Origin: Yamagishiella unicocca
Lineage: Eukaryota > Chlorophyta > Chlorophyceae > Chlamydomonadales > Volvocaceae
Assembly (NCBI GenBank): GCA_003116995.1
Contig: BDSL01000076.1
Coordinates: 434,001-498,000, forward strand
Direction: 5' to 3'
DNA: 64,000 bases
Shown here: positions 36,704 through 48,200 of the stretch, in pieces
How positions within the stretch are numbered: the stretch's first letter is position 1
How the letters are laid out: every line of letters starts with the position of its first letter
Program-made: the position numbers and the translations under genes
The notes under the pieces: generated by a model
Databases searched by the model: none
What the model saw: the letters and a program-made list of their open reading frames with translations, nothing else
What the model was told of the DNA's origin: nothing

Positions 36704-38411
36704 TAATGCTGACAGCAGCGGTTACGTGAATATGTCTATGAAAGTGGTGGCAAATTGTACACCTCATCATTTTATGCACAAATAATTATACGGCGGATTC
36801 GATTTAGTGGCAGCAGCGTCAGTAGCTAGCAGCAGTAGGCACGCACGGGATGAACGGGATGGACGAATGAACGAACGGGCGGGCTTTATCAATTGGCGCC
36901 AGGGCATGCACACAACATTCGTGTGTGAATCGAGTCGAAACGCAGTGAGTTCTTAGTGAGTTCTCACTTCGTCCGCATCGGTATCTCCGCCTAGGCACCA
37001 TGCATGTAGTCGGGCTTTAGCTGTGCGCGCGCGCAGGCACGCGCGTGGATTTTCTACCGCTGGCCTCGCGCGAGCGAGGATGTCAAACATGAATAGTGGA
37101 ATTTGCAGTCAAGCAAATCGAGGCAGGTGCTTGAATGAACATGTGGAAACTGCATTGAACTCCCATTAGGAATGGATGTCGCTCGATCGTGCTGGAACGA
37201 ACAAACACCGATCGAAGGGGGCTTTCGCACTGTTGGATCGATTATCCATACATGCGGTTGCGCCCTGACGGACAGGCGCGCACGCACATAGCGTGGGGAA
37301 GCGCTTCCACTGGGTACGTTACTTCGTCATCGCCTGAATGTGCCTTTGTAGCACGCACATTGTAGTAAGTGCCTTAATGAGCGAAGCCGTTGGCACATTA
37401 ACGTTCGAACTGCCATCCTTCACAGCGTTACCGTTTGTTTCGGCAAAGCTCTGGAAATAATGCTCTAGCGTTCCAGCAGCAGTGGCAGCGCTGCCCAGCG
37501 CTGCCCGCGGGTACCAGCCAAAGTAAGAAAGTATTTAATAGATTTCTGGCCTTCTACGAGTAAGGATATCACCAGGTTCGGCCGTAAAACGAAAGTCAAC
37601 ACCCTGCCTACACCGTTTGCTTGCGTACGCTCGCTGCGTACGCTCGCTCGCCAAAGCTTTGGTATAGGAAATGACTAGAAACGGCGCAAATATCGGCTAT
37701 TCCTTTGCGAATGTTTGCGAATAAATGTCAGTTTCGTTGCGACGTGGGCAAATACGCCGAATTTGCCAGTTTCGCTAGATTTTTGCAAATGGCCCAGTTG
37801 GTTCGCAACCAATTCGCACTAATTCGCACCAATTCGCCGGGACCGACGAGCACTGCGAATACGCCAAATATTACCACATGTGAGCTGGCCCTAATAGTCC
37901 CTCGAAAGCGGGCTCGAGCTGTTCACATTGGGATTTACCATCCTTCTGGCCGAGCGCCTTGACGTGGATGGATGTAGACGCTTAGTGCGTGCGTGCGGGG
38001 CATTGGCATTTCTTAAATAAGGATGTTACGTGGTTCAACCAAAAGCGCCGATTGCTGATGTGCTCGGAGCTAAGTCGTCAATTACGTGGATCCTGCTGAC
38101 AGCAGCAGCCCGCCCGCCATTGGCGCGCGGCCGTCATGAGCGCGCTGTCCTACGCTACCAAGCAGTAACCATTTGCGTTCAAAATACTAAAATGAAATGT
38201 GGACATAACGCGTTTTGACAAGGTACAACGAAACCTTGCTTGCTTGCCACCATCGACCGATCGAGGCCAACGCACGACTGCAGCCACGTAGCTGCACGTA
38301 GCTGCCTCGGGACTAACCGATGCCGTCCCGTTACTTCGTATAACGCCACATCCCGTGCGTTCTTTATTCCGTGCGTTGTGGAAATTCTTCCGTACCTTAA
38401 TTCGCATAGGG

Positions 38412-38419
38412 TATAAAAT
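38412..38419 (+). promoter_or_regulatory. TATA box, Cys-rich gene copy 2
   Basis: GGGTATAAAATGGTCG, 204 bp before the ATG, equivalent to the box at 23723. Confidence 0.6.
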
Positions 38420-38615
38420 GGTCGTGCGGTCAAATTCCAAATACCATACTTCGTTTTCGCACCATACTTCGTTTTCGCCTATGCAATTTGCTTCAAGGCC
38501 GGAATTATTGCCGCCCGGTTACCGCACACCGACGCATTCAGCTGACAAGTTGCTTGGGAAGGTCTTCATCAGCTACGTACCTGCTGCTTCTCGCTCACAA
38601 CACGCAGCAGGATCG

Positions 38616-39995
38616 ATGGGGCGTTATAATGCCGGTGGCTTTCTACTGCTTCTGTTTTGTGCTATCACCGTAAGCATCGTCAGTGCCGCTACTGCAGGTA
38701 AGCCAGCAGCGGATGTATGTCAGCCGCTTACGTAGTTTCGCGCGTGTTACCGCCGCGCGCCACGTCACGATAGATGATCACTTATCACCGCATTTTCGAA
38801 GGCCCTGAACTGGCGTGGTGTTGCTGCTGTTATTTGTTTGTACAATTCTGCAATAATGTCAAAGTGCAATGACAATCATGATGGCAATGCCGCCGCAGGT
38901 GCTCCTTCGCACCAGCAGCAGCCGGGTGTCACCACCATCACCACAACCACGACCGTTGTCACGCATACAGCAGATGCTCCTACTGATGCAGCGGTGGCAG
39001 CGGATCAGCGACCCTCTGTATCAGCCAATAAAAACCACACTTCTGAAGAGTCAGTTGAGGGCATTATGGGCTGCTTATCTTTCGTGGGCAAGTGTGGCAA
39101 ATCTATTTACCAGGCCTACAAGACACACAGCTTCGACCCTATGCTGGCATGCGCGTCGATGGCTGTGATCTGTGAATGCGGGTCCTCTTTCCCAGCGCCG
39201 ATTTCAACCTTCGTCGGTTTGTTCTGCGCCAACCACAAGAACAAATTGTTTCTTGGATCTGGTAATCTTACCGCACTGGAAGGTACGTACGTATGCGCCG
39301 CTGCGATAGTAATAGGGTGATAGTAATAGCAGCTCTGCCTACCTATGTCTGCGCGAACGACGTGGTCATTGCTAATAATTTAGTTATAAATACGTTTTCC
39401 TCCGCCGCTTGCCTCAATACATGCGTCAGTAGTGTACGTACCCGTAAGCATGCATGTTCGTTCCGATCTTTGATATACGTACTTCCCACGCAATCTACGC
39501 ATCAAGCAACAGCCACCCAAATAGACAGGTTGCCAGGGTTGGTGTGATGATTGGCTGGGGTTGGCCGTGGGGTTGGCTGGCTGCACTGTATGCATGTCAC
39601 ATGCAAAACCCTATTATATATCCAACGTCCTGAACGAAATTCCCCTCGCTCCGTCAATGGCGAACGCAGGCGGCTGTCCCGCTGGCTATGACCGGATCCC
39701 GGCCGATGGGCAGTGGTGCTACTCTCGTCTCTGCCCTCCAGGCTTCAGCGTCATCAAGTCTGACAGGGAGGACGAGCAGAAGCGGTGCTGGCGCGACTGC
39801 GACCTTGGTTGGGAAGACCGTGGCAACAGCTGCGTCCTCAGCGCCAACAACTACGGCAAAGGCTGCTGCTGCACTGTCTGGGGTTGCTGCGGCTGCAATA
39901 TTACCTACACTGATGGTGGATGCTTCTGCTGGAGGTCCCAGCAAAACATAGTCAAGGAGTCGTTCACTCGCGTGACCACCCCAGTAACGCTTTAG
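38616..39995 (+). CDS. Secreted Cys-rich protein, duplicate copy 2 (263 aa)
   Basis: Exons 38616-38697, 38899-39282 and 39670-39995, with the same phases as copy 1. The signal peptide is MGRYNAGGFLLLLFC..., one Leu shorter. Exon 2 differs from copy 1 by a few residues in the low-complexity Gln/Thr/Ala part (for example HQQQP for LQQQQP) and is unchanged through SVEGIMGCLSFVGKCG. Exon 3 encodes the same protein with only two silent differences in 326 bp, although introns and upstream DNA carry many indels. That contrast suggests strong constraint or gene conversion on the Cys-rich exon. Both neighbouring retrotransposon sites are empty, so this copy keeps its own 3' flank and is probably the fully functional one. 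Confidence 0.75.
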
Positions 39996-40199
39996 GATGA
40001 TAACTACGTACCTAAGTGAGCATGCCAATGCAATGGATATCATCATGCATGCATGCATCATGTCGAAATGGCACGGACGGATACCTTGTAGGTTGCTTGG
40101 TTGGTGCACTTCGCTACGCTCGCTCGTGCGCACATGCGTGTGCGTGGGTGGTATCATGCATCATGCACTGTCGTCGACCTTTCTCTTCGCTTGTTGAAG

Positions 40200-42286
40200 G
40201 CGCTGCATGTATGCCTACATGTTACGTTCTCCTTTCTAGGTCGCGTCTAGCAGATAGATCTGTGTCTGCACCGAACGCCGGATTTATGTGTACCGGGTAG
40301 CCCGCCGAGTGTTACAACCGGCCACTGCTGCTGGGTGGAGCAATTTCCAAATAAAGCCGTGTTGATAACGGGTTTAATAATGAGATGTTACAATGTCCTA
40401 GCATGAACCTAGCAGACGCCCCGAAGAGCACGGGAAGGCCGCGAAAGGCACAAAGAACGCCACCCAGCCTAAGACATTTGCCGAGCTGTTGATGCATCAT
40501 TAGAACAGACTGCTGTTGGTGGGCAGTCAGAAGCCTGAAGCGGGAACAAACAGGCACACCCATGGAGTTAGTTTCTGTCTCTTTCGTTTGGCTGGGTTTC
40601 TACCTCTTTCGTGTCCTTCAGTGTGCGGCCATGTGCCCCGCCCTTTTGATATGGGAACCACTGTAACAATCAAGCACTACCGCCCGCGGTGGGGATCGAA
40701 ATCACGCACTGCCACCTTTGGTGTGGCGCAGCCCCTTGCCTAGCAGCGGCAAATCACACGATACGCAAGAGCTGCATGCAGGCAGGTGCTCCATCCAGCT
40801 GCGCTCCATCCAGGCTCGCTGCTGGCTGGGCTGCTGGTGGGCAAGGCAGCAGCAATGTAGGCACACGAGGAAGAACTCAATGAGCGGCTGTGGACCCCGC
40901 CTACGTAAGGCTCTGCACGAGAGTAAAAGTAACTGTCACATTATTGGGCCCCAGACCAGAAGATAGAGCCATACACTGGGCACAAGCGCGACACGCACCA
41001 CGGCACCCTTTTGTTCCTGTGCCTCTTCGGTGTCAGGCGATGTGCCCAATCAACGAATGACTCTACCTTATTCGCAAAGGCCAACTGTAACACTTATTAC
41101 CATACATCACCTTATCCATCCCGTCTTCCCGGTATCGCTACCGCCTTATCATCCTTACCGGCACGGGCGGGCTTCTCGTCCTCATTTGCACTTCCGGACA
41201 TTCTAGCGGGGCTGTGAGCCGGCGACCCTCTGGGCCCACTGTTACACGATTGTTTTACGTTATACAGCATTGGCTCCAGGGGAGCGAGGCTCCCCTTGTT
41301 GGCTTGGATGGCTCCGATGTCCGCTCCCCCTTGCTTGACCTCTATCCGGAGCCTAGGACACTACTGCGTGTATGCGTAGTAAAAGAAAAACCGTCGCTTA
41401 TGTCCAAAACGCAAGGGTAGGTAATGAATGAATGGATCATCCTACTCGTCCGTGCGTGCTTGGAGCAACCGAAGATAGGTGTCGACTCTGCCGAACACAA
41501 CCCTCGCTGCCAGGTACCGGAGTTACCCCAGCTAGCTTGCTCCAGCCGAAGTAACATGCCACGTCCCCCTGTGCCGTTGTCAAGCCCCATCGCCAGCGTA
41601 TGTGTTTCACCGGTACAGGGAACTTTGGATGCATTCGGTAAGACTGGAAGGCGGGTAGCCGCGTGAATGAGTCGTGCGCTTTGGACGAGCTTAATGCACT
41701 GTTGTATTGTAAGAACCTATCTTCCCCTTTCATATCGTCCCCATGCCTTGTTTGGCGGCCTCGGCGTGTTGGTGGATGGGGATAAGTTGTGCCGTACGTA
41801 AGATCAGGGTGTGGGGATCGGACAGAGACCAAGGTTTAGCTCTTGATGAGTGGCTAGGACAGCTAGTCGCTGCATCATTTGCTTCGCGGACGTTCTACGG
41901 CCCTTCCCAATCGAATGACCACTCGCGTCTTAAACCATTTCCTGGTTTGCACGATCTAAGCGACTGCCAAGTGAGGACCGCAGGCACAGCTAAATTAGAA
42001 GGCAAGCAGTCTTGCGCGAATGTTTAAGCAACTGGACTTAACATGAAGCAATGTCATTAATGTTCAGCAGTCAGTCCAGACCCTGAGACCCGGAACTAAG
42101 CAATGCGTACGACATAGTGAGGTCCCGGTACCCTCATACTACGTGCTGCGCATCAGATAGCAAGATTATCGTTTTAACATTGTAGCATCATCCTTTTGCA
42201 ACGATTCGCTAGCATCTGCTTCGTTGCATCGCTGAGCGGGGCGGCGCAAGGCCCAAGCCGGCAAGCCCCGTTTGGACACTGCAGAC
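40200..42286. other. Transition region, no gene recognised
   Basis: Between the duplicated unit and the WD40 gene. Base composition changes here from palindrome-rich and AT-richer to ordinary GC-rich algal sequence. Only short open frames of no recognisable family are present. The promoter of the WD40 gene should lie near its right end. Confidence 0.4.
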
Positions 42287-45200
42287 ATGAAGATCACCAT
42301 CGAGCTTGAGATCCAGCCCAATGAAGTGGGCTTAGCGGCTGAGCTGCTTAGCACGCTCAGGTGAGGTGTCCGGGATTTGCCTGAGATCGGTGTCCGGGCG
42401 CGACTCAGCGCCCTTGGCCATGATCGCCCATCTCATGAGTGCCTATGCTTTTGATGGGGATGACGAAATCCGCACGTTCGGACGTTTTCTTGGTCGCCTT
42501 CGGAACATGACTCGCGCAAGCCGAGCCTCCGAGCTGGCGATCGATGCCAACATGTCTTGCTCGGCATATGCACTTTCAGCATTGAGCACTATGCCGGGCC
42601 CCAAGCTGCTGGCCAAGCTTTCGCGCCTTATCGAATGGTTCCTGCGCCTGATGGACATGGCTCCTGCAGGACGCTGACGGATCATGTAAAGGTTGTGACA
42701 TCAGGCTCTGGCACAGTCGCGATCGACGCTACGGCCAAAGTAGGTCCTTCAGGGACTCTTCCGGCGCCCAGCGCGGCTGCTGCTCTAGCCAACGGTACCG
42801 TGGGTTACCAAACAGCTAAGCTGGGCAGCGCACCTCCGCAGCAGCCCGCGCCATTTGTACCCGCAACACCAGCAGCGCCAGCGGCGGCCACGGCGCCCGC
42901 ACCACCGGCTCCGGCAGCACCGGCTCCGCCGGCTCCGCTGCCCCCTGGCAAGCCGCAGGCGTTTCACCTCATCGTGCCGCGCCTGGGTAACGCGGAGACC
43001 CACGACCAGGTGGGTCGGGGGAGCGGGGGGCAGAGGCGCGGAGAGCGGGGGAGACTGGGAGTGCCGGGAGTGCTAGGAGGGGCAAGGTGAACGGTTGGAC
43101 GTGGGGTTGGGTGCCAGCGTCATGCGAAACTTGGCAGCGGCGGCGGCATCAGGTGTGGCAAGGATTCGCTCCCCAAGCCGCGTCCCGGGTATTCACGGCT
43201 TTTCCTTCGCACTACCTCCCCCCCGCCCTCGGATTGTCGGCCGTGGATTCACGGATTCTCTTATCAACCCCCCCCCCCCGCCCTGCCCCTGGTTCCCGCA
43301 GGCGGCTGCCGACGTGATTGCAACACTGCACAGCGCCGGAACCGACAAGCTGGTAACAGCAGTCGATGTACGTGAGGAGGGGGATAGCGAGGAAAGCGGG
43401 GAGCCGAAGAGATGCATGTTGGGTGGGAACCGTCTACTTGGCTGCGCACTGGGACTTCTAATAGGGTTTACCAGGCCCGCGCCGAACCCGCGGCTGTGGG
43501 TGCATCGGGCTGCCCAGGACAGAGGGAGACGGGGCCGGCCGCACCGGGCAACACATTCGCAGGGCCTGAAGCGGGTAACCCCGAGCAGGGATGCGGAGGG
43601 GTCCAGGGAGGGGTTACCCCTGGCAGGGATGCGGAGGGATCCAGGGAGGAGGAAGGGAAGCTGCAACGACCTCATGTCCAACAGCCTCCGTCTGACGGAT
43701 GAGGGTGAGAGCCAGGGCCAGGGCCAGGGCCAGGGCCAGGGCCAGGGCCAGGGCCAGGGCCAGGGCCAGGGCCAGGGCCCCGCATTAGGGTCCATGGCGG
43801 CTACGGTTGTGGAGCGCCCGAGGTCAGCAGCGCGCAGCACACAGGTTACGTTTGTGCATCGCACTGGAACCAGCAAGGTCGGTGTGTCTGACCTGATCAG
43901 CGCGGTCTGGTTGCTGGCCGCTATAACGGGCCGGCTTCGTCTCTCTCACACGACTGCCTCGCCCTGCCTCGCCTTAAGCGTGGAAGGCGTGGTGGCCGTG
44001 GTCAGTCCTGCCGGCCGCCTCGCCGCCTATCTTTTGCCAGCTCTCGTTTCCCTTCCCTTTCTGCAATCGCGCGACGTGGGCCGAACTAAAGAGAAGCAAA
44101 ACTCTCTTGTTTTCAGAACTTCGTGCGCTCTTGTGCATGTAGGACCTGGTGGGAGCGTTCGAGCAGCACGTGTTCGACAACCCCGAGGTCATCGCGTCCA
44201 CCACCGGAGTGGTAAGAGCAGAGGGGAGAATGGGAGGGGGAGAAGAGGGAGCGCCAGGGTTTTTACCTGTTGACACGCCATTTTGAAAAGCGATAAGGAA
44301 GCTGGCTTGGGGGGAAGGGAAGGGGGTTACAAGGGCCATCAGGGGGTGCGTGAGGGTGGTGTCTAGGTCCCGAGTTGGCGTGCACCCGCTGATCTGCCGA
44401 GACTCGTTCCGCCGCTCCCTCCCGCTCCGCCGCCTTGCCCCTCGCCCTGCCGTACAGATGCCGTACATGTTGCTGTACAGCCGGTTGTCGGGCGACCTGC
44501 AGTTGAAGGTTCGGGACCGCATGGTCTCCAAGGTGGGACCCTTTCTCCCTCCCCCGCCCACACCCTATATGTGTCCGAAGGCAATGCGCCAGCCCTCCTA
44601 TCTATGTCGTCTGGTTTTCATGCCCCCCCACCCCCAAGTTTGCCGGTAGTGAGTCCCAGTGCTCCAGCATGCGCCCACAAAATCGGTGTCCGACGACCAT
44701 GCGCCAACTATCCTGTCCTTATCGCGTAAACGGTTTCTAGTAAACAAATGAATGGTCCAGCGTTACAAGGAACACCTTCAAACTACACTACGATTACAAG
44801 CCCATCACCACTCAGCGTTCCCCTATGGGGAAAAGAAGGCTCCCCCCTCCCCCCACACACGCACTTGCACCCCCCCCACACACACACGTACACCTGATGC
44901 ATTTTCTAATCGGCTCTGATACATTTTCACCAGTGCCGACGCATTTTTACCCGTTTTTCTCATACCAAGCCACACCTGGTGCCAGTTGCGCTACCTCTTG
45001 CGTTCCTCTCCCCGCGCTCGTGCTTCGCTGTCGCCAGTCCCGGTTCACATGGTTTGCCTCTTTCCCCCTCCGCCGCCTCCTCTCGTTTCGGGTTCACGGC
45101 ATTCCGCTTGCCTCCGCTTGCCGCATTCACTGCGCCCCTCCGCTCGGCTCACGGCTTTCCTCCCCGCCCCCCACCCCGCCTTACCCGCCTCCTGCCCCTC

Positions 45201-48200
45201 CCCCCCCCAGATCCTCACCGCCCTCGCCCGCAAGCGCCCCCCGTCCACCACCGACCGCGCCCCCTTCTTCGCCTACGCGGATGCCTTCGCGACGCTCGTC
45301 AAGTTCGATGCAGTGCCCATGGAAGGTGGGCCACGGCTCCAGGGAGGGCATGGAGTGGTGGTGGAAGGGAGGGAACCATCCCCGCGCATCCTTATCCTGG
45401 TGGCAAGGCATCGAAAATACGAACACGCCGAAGCACCGGAATGTACTTCCATACCCCCGTACTTGAACACAAAAGGGCGTAGCGGTAAATCGACAAGCAA
45501 AGGCGCCCTTGCCGGGGTGCAAGTCTGTTTTTTGTGCGTAGGGTCGTGTTTGTTTTTGCGGTTCGCGATCCTCTGCCCCCTCCTCATGCGAATCCCACCC
45601 GCCCGCTCCTTCGCAGGTGCGGTGCAGTCCCTCAGCAGGCTACTCATGAAGCCCGAGACCCGGTGTGCCGGAGTAACCATGCTGGGCAAGACGGTGGAGT
45701 ACTGCGGGGAGCAGGTGCGGGCGGGGATTCGGTAAGGTTTAGAGGTTTAGGGAGTTAGGGTTTTTAGGGTTTTAGGGAGCAGGGTTACAACGGTGGGGCG
45801 GGGATGGAGTGCGGCACGGCGCCGCGTGGATGAAGCTTCGGTTCGGTGCTGCAGGGGAAGGAGAAGGGAAGCGAATGTGCAAGCAGAGGCGGCGTGGGCA
45901 GTCTAGTGGTAGCCGGATCGGTGCGGCTGGACGCCTGGGGGGTGGGGCCAAGGGCGGAGGGCTCGGGCGCTCGTACCCTTCCGGTGCCGACAAGGACACA
46001 ACCCTCAACTACCCAACTCCCAACCGCTTTGACGGCGGCCCAACCGCAGCTGCTTCGCGTCCCGGAGACCCACCTTGCGGCTCTGTGGAGCGCGCTGGAC
46101 AGCGTCAAGGAGGATGCCTTCCAGTACGACCTGAAGTACATCAACCAGTCGCTGGTACGGAAAGTGCACGACAGATGGGACATTGTACGACAGACCCCAC
46201 GTCGCGTGGACCGGCCGGCGCTCCAGCCCTGCGTCCTGCCCAGCCTCGCCCGGCCCCGATAACCAACCCGCCTTCCCCCTCCCCTCTCCTGCCACCTCTG
46301 CAGGACGCCCTTATCCCCCCCGGCGCGCAGCGACCCGGAATGGTGACCCCGCCCGGCGGTGCCCCCGCCGCCGCCCCCGCTGCCCCAGCCGCCGCGCCGG
46401 CCGTGTCGATCGGCGGCGCTGGCCCTGGTGCCGGTGTGGTCCACGGACCCACGCCCACCGCCCTCGCGCACGTGGGCTGTTACTCGGGTCACCAGGCCAC
46501 CGTGTTCACCCTGTGCTACGACGCGGCGCACATGCAGCTCACCAGCGGAGGGCAGGACGGGCAGCTGCTGGTGTGGGGTCAGGACGGAACGCCCGTCAGC
46601 AGGTGGGGTTTAGGGTCTAGGGTTTTAGGGTTTTATGATGACCAGGCCTGGAGCGGGGAAGGTCGGGGGAACAGTGAAGGGGCTCGAAGGTCGGGGGAAC
46701 AGTGAAGGGGCTCGATGATTGGGTGTTTGGACAACCGGGGGTGAGAGACGGCAGAGCTCCGAGTTGGCTGTGAAAGGGAAGGGAGGGTACTTGGAGCTCC
46801 AGGGGTGGGTTCGGGTTATCCTCAACAGACGGACCGTCCCCCTGCCCTCCACCTGGCGGGCCCCCCCCCTCCTGGACAGGCTCGACGTCTCCTCCCACTA
46901 CATCTGCTCGATCGACATCCTGCCGAGCTCCGGAACCCTCCTAACCGCTGCCGTACCGGTCACCCACGGCCAGGATCCCGGCCAAGAGCCGCCTTGCATC
47001 CTGGCCTTCACGCCGCCTGCCGATACCGCTCCCGGAGCTCCCCGCCTGGGGCCGTGGACACCGCGAGGCCGGATGTACGGCCCCAACCGCGGTCTCATCA
47101 GCTTCGTACGGGCGCTGGGGGGCGACGGTGACGTGATCGCCATGGGAGAAAACACGGCGGCCGGAGCTAACGGGCAGCCGTTGCCAAGCCGGGTAGGGCC
47201 CTATGTGTGTGGCTGCGTTTGTCAGGTGGCCGCTGAATGTGGACATCGGCAGAGGGGGTGTCAAATTGACAGGGCAGGGAGCGAGGGGCCGTGGAGAGAG
47301 GGTTTTGGGTGAGGAAGGATCTGGGCGGTCTTAGGCCTAACCGCCCGTCACAACCGCCTAACCGCCGAAACCACGTGCTTTTTCTATGCGTTCTACCTTC
47401 ACCGCTGCCTCTAAAACCCCGGCTCCCAGCCCCCCTCCTCGAGTAACCGGTCATTTTATGTCCTCCCCCCCCCCCCAGCAACCCACCTCAACGCACGCCG
47501 CCTCCCCTCTTGGCGTGACTCGCAGGACCTGGTGTGCCTGTACGACGTCTCCCGGGGGGCCCCCCTGGAGCAGATGACGCCGCTGACCGTGTACGCGGAG
47601 CACACCAACATGGTCACGTGCGCAGCACCCTGGCACGCCAACCCCAATGTGTTTGTGTCCGGCGGGCAAGACGCGTCGGTGCTCGTGTGGGACCGCAGGA
47701 CGTCGCAGAGCGTGGGCAGCTTCGGCGCGTTGGACGTCGCCAAGGGTCGTGTGATGGTGTGTTGAGCGGGGAGGGAGGGGAGGGTGCACGGAGATCGTGT
47801 GATGGTGCGTTGAGCGGGGAGGGAGGGGAGGGTGCACGGAGATCGTGTGATGGTGCGTTGAGCGGGGAGGGAGGGGAGGGTGCACGGAGATCGTGTGATG
47901 GTGCGTTGAGCGGGGAGGGAGGGGAGGGTGCACCGAGATCGTGTGTGGTGCGTTGACCGGGGAGGGAGGGGAGGTCGTGTGTGGTGCGTTGACCGGGGAG
48001 GGAGGGAGGGTGCAACGAGGAGATTGTGTAGAACTAAGCCTGGGAAATTGGATTCGCGGGCTGGGGCGGAACAACTTGGGCTGCTGTGGGGAGTCGTAAG
48101 GCTGTTCAAGAATGCCGCCTGCGATGCGTGGTTGATGTCCCGGCGCCCCTTCTTCCGACATACGACCTCCGACTTGTAGTTTCTTCAACCAAGTCCTCCA

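Larger units (their letters stand above)
36704..40199 (+). repeat. Segmental duplication, copy 2 (uninterrupted)
   Basis: Collinear with the pieces of copy 1 at 10178-10308, 22157-25350 and 30777-31018. It has single, unduplicated versions of both retrotransposon target sites (CGTCAGTAGCTAG near 36820 and AGGAT near 39993) and so serves as the empty-site control. It lacks the repeat blocks that border copy 1. Confidence 0.92.

Noticed and set aside
10178..40199. Duplicated unit as an assembly artefact
   Set aside because: The copies differ by many indels and substitutions in introns and upstream DNA, have different flanks, and differ by two bona fide transposon insertions. A haplotype join is not fully excluded and is listed as a refuting test.
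43095..44273. 392-codon plus-strand open frame including a (GQ)n run
   Set aside because: It reads through introns 2-4 of the WD40 gene. The (GQ)n run is the intronic GGCCAG microsatellite. Only 43302-43367 (exon 3) is in its frame and supported as coding.
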